Of a DNA stretch of 64,000 nt, positions 1 through 9,255 are shown one piece after another. This DNA comes from Candidatus Ribeiella danica (GTDB lineage: Bacteria > Chloroflexota > Chloroflexia > Chloroflexales > Roseiflexaceae). Within the stretch, counting starts at the first letter, position 1. Every line of letters starts with the position of its first letter. Below the pieces are notes generated by a model that made no database searches, was not told where the DNA came from, and saw only the letters and a program-made list of their open reading frames with translations. The stretch covers positions 248,001 to 312,000 of the forward strand of contig JADKFS010000003.1 in the NCBI GenBank assembly GCA_016717335.1, read 5' to 3'. A program made the translations under genes and the position numbers.

Positions 1-97
1 GGGCGGGGGCCGGGGGCGCAGCGCCCCGGAAGAAAGGGACCGGGGTGAAACACCTGGAAGAAAGGGGCCGGGGGCACAGCGCCCCGACAAAAACTTG
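1..97. repeat. GC-rich hairpin repeat, two copies
   Basis: Two copies of a palindromic unit, GCCGGGGGC(G/A)CAGCGCCCCG, lie at about 9-29 and 68-88. Each is flanked by the purine stretch AAGAAAGGG. The same type of hairpin recurs at 35631-35649 and in the GC-rich blocks at 5566-5800 and 35800-36000. It is a dispersed palindromic element of unknown function and no reading frame is convincing here. Confidence 0.6.
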
Positions 98-131
98 GAA
101 TAGTCATCCCCTGGATCATCCCCGGATGGCA

Positions 132-168
132 TGCTATCATTCCATTCTCCCCCACCGGGTGCTATCAT
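132..168 (+). promoter_or_regulatory. tandem extended -10 promoter candidates
   Basis: TGCTATCAT occurs twice, at 132-140 and 160-168. Each reads as an extended -10 element (TG-n-TATCAT), 28 bp apart, and both are followed by a CATTCC-like tail. They precede the kinase gene start at 219, which has GGAGG six bases upstream. No clear -35 box is visible. Confidence 0.45.
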
Positions 169-218
169 AGCATTCCACTACCTGGGTTGTTGGAGGACTC
201 TTCGCGTGGAGGTCAGCT

Positions 219-2522
219 ATGGGCGAACTCGCCGGCCGCAACCTCGGCCCCTACCGGCTGCTCGATCAGCTCGGCGCTGGGGGCATGGCGACCGTCTACA
301 AGGCCTATCAGGCGGCGATGGACCGCTACGTCGCAATCAAGGTGCTGCCGGGCCATCTGGCACAGGACCCGAGCTTCCGCGCGCGCTTCGAGCGCGAGGC
401 CCGCACGATTGCTCGCCTGGAGCACCGCTACATTCTGCCGGTCTACGACGTGGCCGAGGATCAGGGCATCCCCTACCTGGTGATGCGCCTGACCGACGGC
501 GGCGATATGAGCGCGCTAATCAACGGCGGCAAGCTGCCGATCGCCCGCGCGCTCGAGCTGACCGCCCAGGTGGCCGAGGCGCTCGAGTACGCGCATCGCC
601 AGGGGGTGATCCACCGCGATGTCAAGCCGGCCAATGTACTGATCAGCCGCGACGGCGACGCGCTGCTGTCCGATTTTGGGATCGCCAAGATCTACGCCGA
701 GACGCTCCAGCTCACCAGCGACGGCGCTATGGTCGGCACGCCCACCTACATGGCGCCCGAGCAGCTGCAGGGGAAGGGCGTCGATCCGCGCACCGACGTC
801 TACTCGCTCGGCGTGGTGCTGTACCAGTCGCTGACCGGCGAGTGCCCGTTCGTGGCCGAGACTCCGCTGGCGGTGGCGCTGATGCACATCCACAACCCGC
901 TGCGACCGCCGCGCCAGATCAACCCGGCGATCCCGGAGTCAGTCGAGCGGATCATCCTGCGCGCGCTTGCCAAGAGTCCTGACGATCGCTTTCAGACCGC
1001 CGGCGAGATGGCCGAGGCGCTGCGCGCTGCGCTGGTCGATCGCATCCGCCCTGTCGATCTCCCGCCGCCTGTGGCGCCGGATCCGGAGCAGCCGGCGCCC
1101 GTGGCTCCACCCGCGCCGGCTTCGCTGCCCGCCCCAGGCGCCCGACCGAGCAGGCGAACGTGGTGGCTGGCTGGCGCGGGCCTGGTCGCCGTGGTGGTGG
1201 TCGCGGCGCTGGCGTTCAGCCTGACGCGCAGCCCGGCGAGCGGCGGGACTGCCGGCGCGACGACGAGTCCAGCCGGCGGCGAAGCGGCGACGGGCGTGCT
1301 GCCGGCCGGCGTTGGCCAGGCGCTCGATACCGCCATGCGCCAGATCGACGCGAACGATGCCGGTGCCGCGCTGGAGACGCTCAAGCCCGCGCTGGAGACG
1401 AATCCGGACGCCCCCGACCTGCTGGCGGCGCGCGGCATCGCGCACTCGATCTACACGGGCGCCGACGAAGCTCGCAAAGACATCGAGCGCGCGCTCGGTC
1501 TCGCCCCGAACAACGCGCTGGTCTACTACGCGCGCGGCTACCTGAACCAGCGCACCGACAAGAGCGACGAGGCGATCGCGGACTATACGCGCGCGATCGA
1601 GCTGGACCCCGCGTTTGCGCGTGCCTACTACCAGCGCAGCGTGCTGCTGAACTACCCGAAGAACGATAGTGCGGGGCAGCGTCGCGATCTCGACCGCGCG
1701 ATCGGGATCGACCCTGACTTCGTGGCCGCGCGGATGGATCGCGCCTGGGCGCTGTACTACTCGCACGAGCTAGATGGCGCGCTGGCGGATGTCGAGCACG
1801 TGGTGGGGCTCGACCCGCAGCGCGGTGACGCGCTGCACTTGCGCGCACTCATCCATGCGGGCCAGGGGCGCGCGGCCGAGGCGAAGCGCGACTTCGCCGC
1901 CGCCGCGGCGGCCGCGCCCGACGACAAGGGTATCCTCAGCGATGGGGCCGAGTTTCTGGTGCGGCAGGGCGACTACGCGGCGGCGTTGGCCGCCGCAGAC
2001 AAGTTGGTGGCGCTCGACGGGGCCGAACCACGCTGGCACGCGCTGCGCGGCTTCGTCCTGCACGCGCTCGGCCGCGACGACCAGGCGCTGGCGGCGTTCG
2101 AGCAGACGCTGCTGATCGCCGGGAACGAAGCGTGGGTGGCGCGCTACGGCCGGGGGCTGGCGCTCATGGGCCTGAATCGTACGCGCGAGGCGCTCGACGA
2201 TCTGCTGGCGGCGCAGGCGCATCCCGACGACGTCCGCGATGCAAGCCAGCTCCTCTATGGCACCCACGCGATGCCCTCGGTCGATCTGGCGCGCGCGTAC
2301 CAGGCGCTCGGCCAAAACGACGAGGCCCTAAAGGCGCTGGACGCGGCGCTCGAGCAGGACCAGAGCTTCGTGGCGTTCTTCGAGCGTGGCCGCGCGCGGG
2401 CGGCGGCAGGCGACCGCGACGGCGCCCGCGCGGATTTGCAGGAGGCGCTGCGGCGCGCTGTGGAGGCGAAGAACGACGCCCAGCGCGCGCAGGTGGAGGC
2501 GGAGCTGAAGAAAATCCAGTGA
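219..2522 (+). CDS. membrane Ser/Thr protein kinase with TPR repeats
   Basis: A Hanks-type kinase of 767 aa. The glycine loop GAGGMATVYK is at residues 19-28, catalytic Lys41 and Glu60 follow, HRDVKPAN starts at 132, DFG is at 152-154 and APE at 179-181, so it should be active. A proline-rich linker (about 280-310) leads to one membrane helix (about 314-335). A long alanine-rich C-terminal part follows with several degenerate TPR units, for example around 'YYARGYLNQRTDKSDEAIAD'. The kinase domain is predicted to be cytoplasmic and the TPR part outside, where it could sense or scaffold a protein partner. It stands alone, with tandem -10 elements upstream and a repeat straight after its stop. 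Confidence 0.93.
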   Translation: MGELAGRNLGPYRLLDQLGAGGMATVYKAYQAAMDRYVAIKVLPGHLAQDPSFRARFEREARTIARLEHRYILPVYDVAEDQGIPYLVMRLTDGGDMSALINGGKLPIARALELTAQVAEALEYAHRQGVIHRDVKPANVLISRDGDALLSDFGIAKIYAETLQLTSDGAMVGTPTYMAPEQLQGKGVDPRTDVYSLGVVLYQSLTGECPFVAETPLAVALMHIHNPLRPPRQINPAIPESVERIILRALAKSPDDRFQTAGEMAEALRAALVDRIRPVDLPPPVAPDPEQPAPVAPPAPASLPAPGARPSRRTWWLAGAGLVAVVVVAALAFSLTRSPASGGTAGATTSPAGGEAATGVLPAGVGQALDTAMRQIDANDAGAALETLKPALETNPDAPDLLAARGIAHSIYTGADEARKDIERALGLAPNNALVYYARGYLNQRTDKSDEAIADYTRAIELDPAFARAYYQRSVLLNYPKNDSAGQRRDLDRAIGIDPDFVAARMDRAWALYYSHELDGALADVEHVVGLDPQRGDALHLRALIHAGQGRAAEAKRDFAAAAAAAPDDKGILSDGAEFLVRQGDYAAALAAADKLVALDGAEPRWHALRGFVLHALGRDDQALAAFEQTLLIAGNEAWVARYGRGLALMGLNRTREALDDLLAAQAHPDDVRDASQLLYGTHAMPSVDLARAYQALGQNDEALKALDAALEQDQSFVAFFERGRARAAAGDRDGARADLQEALRRAVEAKNDAQRAQVEAELKKIQ

Positions 2523-2591
2523 GAAGTTTTGAGCTTTGAGTTGCGTCAGACAGAAACTCAAAACTCAAAACTCAGAACTCAGAACTGTAGA
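2523..2591. repeat. TTTTGAG-type inverted heptamer repeat
   Basis: Left arm GTTTTGAGCTTTGAG, spacer, right arm of CTCAAAA-type units at a 7-base period. It fills exactly the gap between the stop codons of two convergent genes, so it may act as a bidirectional terminator, though it has no clean T-tract. The same unit recurs at 6736, 23969, 30689 and 57441. Confidence 0.75.
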
Positions 2592-4049
2592 CTAGCCGCC
2601 GCCGGCCGGGCCACCCAGGCCGCCCTCGGTCAGCTTGTGCAGGTCGCCGAGCAGCGCGTCGATCTCGTCGAGCGTCACCGGCTGGCCGCCATCCTTGTGG
2701 GTCAGCTCGCCGCGCTCGATCTGCGCGGCCGCGACCTCGCGAATCGTCGCGCTGCGCTTCATCGCCTCCTTGACCAGTGTGGCGGCCGGCATGTAGCCGA
2801 TCAGCGGGTTCAGCGCCGTCGCCACGATTGCGTTACGCGCCAGCCAGCCGTAGGCCTTCTCGCGCTGCGCCGTCAGGCCGACCACGCACTTCTCGGTGAA
2901 GGCCTTGATCGCGCCGATCAGCACGTGCTCCATCTCGAACAGGTTGTGCGCGATGATCGGCATCATCACGTTCAGCTCAAGCTGACCGGCCTGCGCCGCC
3001 AGCGCCACCGCCAGGTCGCAGCCCTGCACGTGGAAGCAGGTCATGTTCAGCATCTCGGCCAGCACCGGGTTGACCTTGCCGGGCATGATGCTCGAGCCGG
3101 GCTGCACCGCCGGCAGCCGGATCTCGTCCAGGCCGGTCGAGGGGCCCGAGGAGAGCAGCCGGAAGTCGTTGGCGATCCTGGTCAGCGTGATGCACAGCGT
3201 GCGCAGCGAGGCCGAGAAGTCGGCCGCGTCGGCCTGGCCCTGCATCGACTCGAACAGGTTGCCTGAGCTCCGCAGCGGCTGGCCGGTCAGCTCCGCGAGC
3301 TTCGCGACCATGCGCTCGTGGTACTCCGGGTGCGCGTTCAGGCCAGTGCCGGTGGCCGTGCCGCCGATCCCCAGCCGGCGCAGCCGGTCGGCCGCCGTGG
3401 CGATCCGCTCGTGGTCGTTGCGCACAGCCTGGGCGTAGGCGCCGAATTCCTGGCCCATCCGCACCGGCACGGCGTCCTGCAGATGCGTGCGGCCGGACTT
3501 GACCACGTCGTCGAACTCGGCCGCCTTGGCGTCCAGCGCGTCGGCCAGCCCGTCGATCGCGCCGAGCAGCTCGTCGAGCCGCCACAGGCAGCCCAGCCGG
3601 ATGGCGGTCGGGATGGTGTCGTTGGTGCTCTGGGCCATGTTGACGTGGTCGTTCGGGCTGACCGGCTTCTTCGGGTCGGTCAGCGCGTAGCCAAGGATCT
3701 GGTTGGCGCGGCTGGCGATCACCTCGTTGACGTTCATGTTGTGGCTGGTGCCCGCGCCGGCCTGGAACGGGTCGACCACGAACTGGACGGCGTGCTGGCC
3801 GGCCAGCACCTCGTCGGCGGCCTGAACGATCGCGTCGGCCAGCGGCGCGTCGAGCAGCCCCAGGTCGCGGTTGACCTCGGCCGCCGCGCGCTTGACCATG
3901 GTCTGCGCCCAGACGAACGCCGGGTAGGGCCGCATCCCGCTGACGGGGAAGTTCAGCACGGCCCGCTGCGTCTGCGCGCCGTAGAGCGCGTCGGCAGGCA
4001 CCTGCATCTCGCCCAACGAATCTTTTTCGGTCCGGTATGCTTGCGTCAT
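2592..4049 (-). CDS. aspartate ammonia-lyase / class II fumarase family
   Basis: A lyase of 485 aa from the aspartase/fumarase superfamily, which adds or removes ammonia or water across fumarate. The signature GSSIMPGKVNPV is at residues 318-329 and carries the catalytic loop serine. TSHNMNVNEV and STNDTIPTA are also present. The 'NPV' ending and the preceding 'GLDEIRLPAVQPGSS' look more like Bacillus-type aspartase than fumarase (usually NPT with GPRCGxGE), so aspartase is favoured but not certain. The start at 4049 has GGAGG about 10 bases upstream; an upstream in-frame extension lacks coding character. Confidence 0.85.
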   Translation of the reverse strand: MTQAYRTEKDSLGEMQVPADALYGAQTQRAVLNFPVSGMRPYPAFVWAQTMVKRAAAEVNRDLGLLDAPLADAIVQAADEVLAGQHAVQFVVDPFQAGAGTSHNMNVNEVIASRANQILGYALTDPKKPVSPNDHVNMAQSTNDTIPTAIRLGCLWRLDELLGAIDGLADALDAKAAEFDDVVKSGRTHLQDAVPVRMGQEFGAYAQAVRNDHERIATAADRLRRLGIGGTATGTGLNAHPEYHERMVAKLAELTGQPLRSSGNLFESMQGQADAADFSASLRTLCITLTRIANDFRLLSSGPSTGLDEIRLPAVQPGSSIMPGKVNPVLAEMLNMTCFHVQGCDLAVALAAQAGQLELNVMMPIIAHNLFEMEHVLIGAIKAFTEKCVVGLTAQREKAYGWLARNAIVATALNPLIGYMPAATLVKEAMKRSATIREVAAAQIERGELTHKDGGQPVTLDEIDALLGDLHKLTEGGLGGPAGGG

Positions 4050-4177
4050 CGCAGTATAACCTCCACGAGTAGCTGTTGTGAGGAACCGGACTGCATGGTA
4101 GCACGAATCGAATACTGTGCGGTTACAAACAGCGAGTCGGTTGCGATGTTGTGACTCAATTGGTGCGAGCGTCGCTC

Positions 4178-4205
4178 TTGCTGTGCGAACCACAGGCGCT
4201 ATACT
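4178..4205 (+). promoter_or_regulatory. sigma-70-like promoter candidate
   Basis: TTGCTG at 4178-4183 and TATACT at 4200-4205 are separated by 16 bp. They lie about 60 bp upstream of the STAS-domain gene. Confidence 0.4.
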
Positions 4206-4266
4206 TTAGGCTGCCACCCCGCGCTCTGCCGTCAATGGCCGATTGCGGTAGATCTGGAGCATGCGT

Positions 4267-5370
4267 ATGTGGAAGCGTTTTCGCGGCTGGCTGGCCGGTG
4301 TTCATCTGAGTGACCCGGTCGAGCGCCAGCAGGCGCCGCTGGTCCAGGCGATCATCATCGCCCTGATCATCACGCTCTTGCCCCTCTCGCTGGTCGTCTT
4401 TGCGGTCCAGCCGCTCGGCAGCGCCGCGATCACCGCGCTCGCGAACACGGCCGCGGTCGTTCTCCTGGCGGTCGCGCTGGTCGTGCTGCGCCGTGGGAGA
4501 TTTGGCGCCGCCGTGATGCTGGCCGCGCTGAGCTTCCTGCTAGGGTTTCTGCCTGTCATCGGCGGCGCGGTGCTGGATAAGAACGGCGCAATCCTGATTG
4601 TCTGCACGATACCGATTACCGTGGTGGGGCTGCTGGCCGGCCGACGCCACCTGCTGCTGATCGTCGCCGTGAGCATCGCGATCGTGGCCGCGAAAGTTGT
4701 GATGGAGCGCCTTTCGATCAGGCTCACGGCTGTCACGCTGCCGCAGGGCGACGGCGGGCCGTTCACCCTGGTCGGCTTCAGCGTGGTCGTCGCGCTGGTG
4801 TCGCTGCTGCTCGACCGCTTCAGCCGGTCGTTTCGCACGGCGCTGGTCGCCGCGGGCGCGCGCGAGCGCGAGCTGGATCATCTGCGCGCCGGCCTGGAGA
4901 GCACCGTCGCGGATCGCACCGCGGCGCTTCAGGCCGCGCTGGCCGAGGTCGAGGGCCGCGCCGCCGAGCAGTCTCGGCTACTGGACGAGGTCGAGCAGCA
5001 GCGCCTGGTCATCCGGCGGCTTAGCGTGCCGGTGCTGCCGGTGAGTCGCACCACGCTGGTCATGCCGCTGATCGGCGCGCTGGACGGCCCGCGCCTGTCG
5101 CAGGTTCAGGAGCAGGCGCTGCTCGCGATCGAGCGGCTCTCGGCGCGGCGGCTACTGCTCGACATAACGGGCGTGCCAGTAGTCGATCGCCAGGTGGCGC
5201 AGGGCCTGTTGATGGTCGTGCAGGCCGGCCGGCTGCTGGGCGCCAGCGTCGAGCTGATCGGCATCCGCCCCGAGGCGGCGCAGTCGATCGTCGCGCTGGG
5301 GCTCGACCTGCGCGGCCTGGCGACGTTCAGCGATCTGCAGACGGCGCTCCGCTGGGATTCAGGCGGGTAG
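4267..5370 (+). CDS. membrane STAS-domain (RsbR-like) regulator
   Basis: 367 aa. Five or six hydrophobic helices fill residues ~25-195, then a coiled coil rich in Glu/Ala/Arg (~200-245). The last ~110 residues form a STAS domain starting near 'IRRLSVPVLPVSRTTLVMPL', of the kind found at the C-terminus of RsbR stressosome proteins. This suggests a membrane sensor feeding a partner-switch pathway, perhaps the RsbT/RsbX-like genes at 20.2-21.2 kb (inference). GGAG at 4256-4259 is 7 bases before the ATG at 4267 but only 1 base before an upstream in-frame ATG at 4261, so 4267 is preferred. Confidence 0.85.
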   Translation: MWKRFRGWLAGVHLSDPVERQQAPLVQAIIIALIITLLPLSLVVFAVQPLGSAAITALANTAAVVLLAVALVVLRRGRFGAAVMLAALSFLLGFLPVIGGAVLDKNGAILIVCTIPITVVGLLAGRRHLLLIVAVSIAIVAAKVVMERLSIRLTAVTLPQGDGGPFTLVGFSVVVALVSLLLDRFSRSFRTALVAAGARERELDHLRAGLESTVADRTAALQAALAEVEGRAAEQSRLLDEVEQQRLVIRRLSVPVLPVSRTTLVMPLIGALDGPRLSQVQEQALLAIERLSARRLLLDITGVPVVDRQVAQGLLMVVQAGRLLGASVELIGIRPEAAQSIVALGLDLRGLATFSDLQTALRWDSGG

Positions 5371-5886
5371 CGCTGCGCCGCCCCTGCCACCCAGCGGGTA
5401 CGCGGGGAACCCGCGCCTCTTCCTCCAGCCCCCCTCCGGCAATTGATCCCTTCTCAGTTTCATACATCGTGGCACATGCCTAACACCAATTTTACCGGAC
5501 GCGTTCCATTCCGCCGCGCGTGGATTCAGCTGGGCATGTGCGCCAAACGCTGAACGTGAGGCTGCGTCATGTTGGGGTCCAGGGGCGCAAGCCCCGGCCG
5601 GGGGGCGCCCACCCCCGCCCGCGGGGGTGCGGGGGGCGCGCAGCCCCCCGTAGGGTTTGGGGGAATCGACACCCGCGGGGAGAGGGGGCGCGCAGCCCCC
5701 GGGAGCGGTGTAGGTGCACCCGCCTGCGGGGGCGCGGGGGGTGCGCAACCCCCGGATAGGCGACGGGGGCGCAGGGGCGCGCAGCCCCGCCGGTTGCCCT
5801 GATCGCGTCGGAGATGCTATAATAGCCCCCGCTTGTGACGCAACGTGTTAACTCATCGGCTCCCTGAGCCGCCAAAGGAGCGATCG
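5371..5886. repeat. GC-rich palindromic repeat block, no gene
   Basis: A 516-bp gap. The segment 5566-5800 is a run of GGGGCGC/GCGCCCC-type palindromes (for example GGGGGGCGCGCAGCCCCCC) repeated about five times with small changes. Around 5420-5440 lies the string CCCCCCTCCGGCAA, also found at 35650-35663 beside another hairpin. Short frames here are low-complexity Gly/Pro/Arg artefacts. The right end holds the promoter of the next gene. Confidence 0.65.
5794..5823 (+). promoter_or_regulatory. extended -10 promoter
   Basis: TTGCCC at 5794-5799, an 18-bp spacer and a perfect TATAAT at 5818-5823 preceded by TGC (extended -10). It lies 63 bp upstream of the hydroxyacyl-CoA dehydrogenase start. 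Confidence 0.7.
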
Positions 5887-6735
5887 ATGCAGATCCATAA
5901 GGTTGGCGTGGTCGGCTGCGGGCTCATGGGCGGCGGGATCGCCCAGGTGTCGGCGCAGTCCGGCTTCACCACGGTCGTCCGCGAGGTCTCGCAGGAGCTG
6001 CTCGATAAGGGCATGGCCCGGATCGCCGGCTTTCTGGCCAAGGACGTCGACAAGGGCCGCCTCGCCGCCGACGCGCGCGATGCCGCGCTCAGCCGGCTCA
6101 CGCCCACCACCGACCTGGCCGACCTGGCCGACTGCGACCTGATCGTCGAGGCGATTGTCGAGAACCTCGACACCAAGCGCGAGCTGTTCGGCACGCTCGA
6201 CCGGCTCTGCCCCCCCGCGACGATCTTTGCCTCCAACACCTCCTCGCTCACGATTATCGAGATGGCCGCGACCACTCGCCGCGCCGACCGCTTCGCCGGC
6301 CTGCATTTCTTCAACCCCGTCCCGATGATGAAGCTGGTCGAGGTCGTGCGCTCGATCGTCACCTCCGACGCGACGGTCGCGACGCTGCGGGGGTTCGGCG
6401 CGGCGCTCGGCAAGACGGTGGTCGAGGCTAAGGACACGCCCGGCTTCATTGTCAACCGGCTGCTGATCCCGTACATGCTCGACGCGATCCGCGTGCTCGA
6501 GGCCGGCATCGCCACGCGCGAGGATATCGACGAGGGCATGAAGCTCGGCTGCGGCCACCCCATGGGCCCGCTCACGCTGCTCGACTTCGTCGGCCTCGAT
6601 ACGACCTACTACATCGCCAACATCATGTTCGAGGAGTTCAAGGAGCCGCGCTTCGCCCCGCCGCCGCTGCTCAAGCGCATGGTGCTGGCCGGCCAGCTCG
6701 GCAAGAAGTCGGGGCGCGGATTTTATGAGTATTGA
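5887..6735 (+). CDS. hbd: 3-hydroxybutyryl/acyl-CoA dehydrogenase
   Basis: 282 aa, the normal length for the short single-function enzyme. It oxidises (S)-3-hydroxyacyl-CoA with NAD+, or runs in reverse. The Rossmann motif GVVGCGLMGGGIAQ is at residues 6-19. 'ASNTSSL', the catalytic His in 'GLHFFNPVPMM', 'KDTPGFIVNRLL' and 'GCGHPMGPLTLLDFVGLD' are all present. The start has AAAGGAG seven bases upstream; the open frame extends 14 codons further up without support. First gene of a likely unit with the enoyl-CoA hydratase 73 bp downstream. Confidence 0.95.
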   Translation: MQIHKVGVVGCGLMGGGIAQVSAQSGFTTVVREVSQELLDKGMARIAGFLAKDVDKGRLAADARDAALSRLTPTTDLADLADCDLIVEAIVENLDTKRELFGTLDRLCPPATIFASNTSSLTIIEMAATTRRADRFAGLHFFNPVPMMKLVEVVRSIVTSDATVATLRGFGAALGKTVVEAKDTPGFIVNRLLIPYMLDAIRVLEAGIATREDIDEGMKLGCGHPMGPLTLLDFVGLDTTYYIANIMFEEFKEPRFAPPPLLKRMVLAGQLGKKSGRGFYEY

Positions 6736-6800
6736 GTTCTAAGTTTTGAGTTTTGAGTTACTTGATCAGAGTAAGCTCAAAGCTCAAAACTCAAAGCTGG
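6736..6800. repeat. TTTTGAG-type inverted heptamer repeat
   Basis: Left arm AAGTTTTGAGTTTTGAGTTA, short loop, right arm with CTCAAAG/CTCAAAA units. It fills the gap between the hydroxyacyl-CoA dehydrogenase and enoyl-CoA hydratase genes, ending at the latter's ribosome-binding site. Confidence 0.75.
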
Positions 6801-6808
6801 AGCATGCG

Positions 6809-7594
6809 ATGGCTTACGAAAACATCCTCTTCGAAGCGGACGGCCCGGTCGCGACGATCACGATCAATCGCGAGAAGGTCCGCAACGCGCTGAACCAGGC
6901 CACCGTCGCCGAGATCTACGCGGCGCTGCACGAGGTCGAGGCCGACGCGGCGCTGCGGGTGGCGATCGTCACCGGCGCGGGCGAGCGGGCCTTCGTGGCC
7001 GGCGCCGACATCAACGAGCTGCGCGCGGTGCCCACCGCGATGGCCGCGCGTGAGTTCGCCGAGAGCGCGCACTCGGTCGGCCTGTACATCGCCCAGATGA
7101 GCAAGATCGTGATCGCGGCGATCAACGGCTTCGCGCTGGGCGGCGGCTGCGAGCTGGCGATGAGCTGCGATATCCGCGTGGCGGCCGACACGGCCAAGTT
7201 CGGCCAGCCCGAGATCAACCTGGGGATCATCCCCGGCTGGGGCGGCACCCAGCGCCTGCCGCGCCTGGTCGGCGCCGGGATGGCGAAGCTGCTGAACGTG
7301 ACCGGCGATATGATCAGCGCCGACGAGGCGCTGCGGATCGGCCTGGTCGAGCGGCTCTACCCCGCCGCCGAGCTGATGGCCGGCGCGCGCGCCCTGGCGC
7401 TGCAGATCGCATCCAAGGCGCCGCTGGCGGTCGCAACGATCAAGCAGGCGGTCAACCGCGGCCTCGACATGGGCCTGGCCGAGGCCTGCATGTACGAGGC
7501 CGCCCTGTTCGGCAATATCGTCACGACCGAGGATGGCCGCGAGGGCACCGGCGCGTTCCTCGAGAAGCGCGCGGCGACATGGAAGGGACGTTAG
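6809..7594 (+). CDS. enoyl-CoA hydratase/isomerase (crotonase)
   Basis: 261 aa crotonase-fold enzyme that hydrates 2-enoyl-CoA. Visible motifs: oxyanion-hole 'FVAGADINEL' and 'NGFALGGGCELAMSCDIR' with the first catalytic Glu, then 'FGQPEINLGIIPGWGGTQRL' with the second Glu. GGAG at 6799-6802 sets the ATG at 6809. An in-frame upstream extension is made of the repeat (residues like KLKAQNSKL) and is not thought to be translated. It acts with the preceding dehydrogenase in beta-oxidation or a butyryl-CoA route. Confidence 0.94.
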   Translation: MAYENILFEADGPVATITINREKVRNALNQATVAEIYAALHEVEADAALRVAIVTGAGERAFVAGADINELRAVPTAMAAREFAESAHSVGLYIAQMSKIVIAAINGFALGGGCELAMSCDIRVAADTAKFGQPEINLGIIPGWGGTQRLPRLVGAGMAKLLNVTGDMISADEALRIGLVERLYPAAELMAGARALALQIASKAPLAVATIKQAVNRGLDMGLAEACMYEAALFGNIVTTEDGREGTGAFLEKRAATWKGR

Positions 7595-7602
7595 TTCCGG
7601 AG

Positions 7603-7645
7603 GTGGGGTTGTAGGGGTCGGCGAAGCACGCCCCTACAACCCCAC
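7603..7645. terminator. 15-bp perfect hairpin after enoyl-CoA hydratase
   Basis: GTGGGGTTGTAGGGG (7603-7617) pairs perfectly with CCCCTACAACCCCAC (7631-7645) across a 13-nt loop, 8 bp after the enoyl-CoA hydratase stop. No T-tract follows, so it is a strong structure but not a textbook intrinsic terminator. Confidence 0.6.
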
Positions 7646-7748
7646 GCGCTCTGGACATACAGTTTCTGGCAGCTCCGGCTCTGGATGTACAGCGCTTCAT
7701 CTGCTACGATCATCGCGATATTCACGACACCTTGAAAGGACAAACCAG

Positions 7749-9140
7749 ATGGGCACGGTAAGCGCTGGCACGGTGGCTGCGGCACCGACAGAGCGGAAGA
7801 TATCGCGCCTGGCGGTCGCGAGCTGGGTGCTCTACGATCTGGCGAACACGATCTTCTCGATGGCGATCGTCTCGCTCTACTTCTCGCTGTGGGTGCGCGA
7901 TCGGGTTGGCGCGGATCGCGTTGACGGCGTCTATGGCCTGACCACGGCGATCTCGATGGCGCTCATCTTTATCGCCTCGCCGGTGCTTGGCGCCCTCACC
8001 GATCAGGCCAAGCGGCGCATGCCGTTCCTGGTCGTCAGCACGCTGATCTGTATCGTGTTTACGGCGCTGCTGGGCATGGGCGGGCTGACGATCACGCTGG
8101 CGCTGTTTGTGGTCGCCAACGTCGGCTACCAGGCCGGCCTGCAGTTCTACGATGCGCTCCTGCCCGAGGTCAGCACCGAAGAGAATCGCGGCTGGATCGG
8201 CGGCATCGGCGTCGGGGTGGGCTACCTGGGCTCCTACATCGGCGTGGGAACCGGCCTGATCATGCTCAATGCGCTTAACTATCCAATCGAGGCCATCTTT
8301 CCGGTCGTTGCCGTCCTGTTCCTGCTGTTCGCGCTGCCGTGCTTCTTCTTCGTCAAGGAGCGCGGCAACCCGCGCGCGCGCCCGTTTACGTGGAACAGCA
8401 TCCGCCGCGCGACGACGCAGACGGTCGAGACGTTCCAGCACGGCAAGCGCTACCCTGGCCTGCTGCGGTTCCTGATCGGGCGGGTCTTCTATACCGACTC
8501 GATCAACACCGTGATCAGCGTCATGGGGATCTATGTGGTCAACCAGGTCGTGCGCTTCGGCATGCTCGAGGCGCAGGCGCGGGGCCAGACCGGCGCCACG
8601 CTCGAGCAGACGCGCCTCCAGCTCGAGGCGCAGGGCGCAACGCAGGCGCAGATCATCCTGCTCGGGGCGATCACGTTCGCGATCGTCGGCGGGTTTGCCT
8701 GGGGTAAGGTCGTCGATCGGATCGGCCCGAAACGCACCCTGGATATTGTGCTCTTCTCATGGATTGCGATCTTCCTGATCGCCGCGATGATCGGCCTGCT
8801 TGGGCTGCCGATCTGGGTGTTCTACCTGGTGGCCGCAGGCGCCGGCGTCTGCCTTGGCGGGGTGTGGACGGCCGATCGCCCCTACATGCTGCGCCTGTCG
8901 CCGCCCGCCCGCATCGGCGAGTTCTATGGGCTGTACGGGATGGTCGGCCGCTTCTCGTCGATCACCGGCCCGCTGATCTGGGCGCTGGTCGTCGGGACGC
9001 TGTTCGCCGGCAACCCCGATCTCGGGCAGCCGATCAGTGTGCTGGTGCTGATGTGCTTTATCGTGGTGAGCTACTTCATCCTGCGGCCCGTCTCCGATAC
9101 GCCGCGAGTGTGGTCGGTGGAGGATGGCGGAGAAGCGTAG
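7749..9140 (+). CDS. MFS transporter, UMF1/Atg22-like
   Basis: 463 aa with about 12 membrane helices. The N-terminus 'WVLYDLANTIFSMAIVSLYF' is typical of the UMF1 (vacuole effluxer Atg22-like) branch of the major facilitator superfamily. A loop between helices 6 and 7 carries the charged 'KERGNPRARPF'. The substrate cannot be told from sequence; relatives are proposed to export small molecules such as amino acids. GAAAGGA 8 bases upstream sets the start. It sits inside the fatty-acid gene set without an obvious role there. Confidence 0.85.
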   Translation: MGTVSAGTVAAAPTERKISRLAVASWVLYDLANTIFSMAIVSLYFSLWVRDRVGADRVDGVYGLTTAISMALIFIASPVLGALTDQAKRRMPFLVVSTLICIVFTALLGMGGLTITLALFVVANVGYQAGLQFYDALLPEVSTEENRGWIGGIGVGVGYLGSYIGVGTGLIMLNALNYPIEAIFPVVAVLFLLFALPCFFFVKERGNPRARPFTWNSIRRATTQTVETFQHGKRYPGLLRFLIGRVFYTDSINTVISVMGIYVVNQVVRFGMLEAQARGQTGATLEQTRLQLEAQGATQAQIILLGAITFAIVGGFAWGKVVDRIGPKRTLDIVLFSWIAIFLIAAMIGLLGLPIWVFYLVAAGAGVCLGGVWTADRPYMLRLSPPARIGEFYGLYGMVGRFSSITGPLIWALVVGTLFAGNPDLGQPISVLVLMCFIVVSYFILRPVSDTPRVWSVEDGGEA

Positions 9141-9255
9141 CCCGCGGCCGGGCCACTCGGCCGGCGCCGGGCGACTTTTAGCGTTGGGGCAGGGCTGTGA
9201 CCCGCCCAACAAGCCGGCTGTAAAGCCAGATGCGATATGTACAAAGGAGTACTTG

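Noticed and set aside
5520..5802. Short frames in the GC-rich repeat block
   Set aside because: They encode only Gly/Arg/Pro/Ala repeats, exist on both strands, and have no ribosome-binding site.
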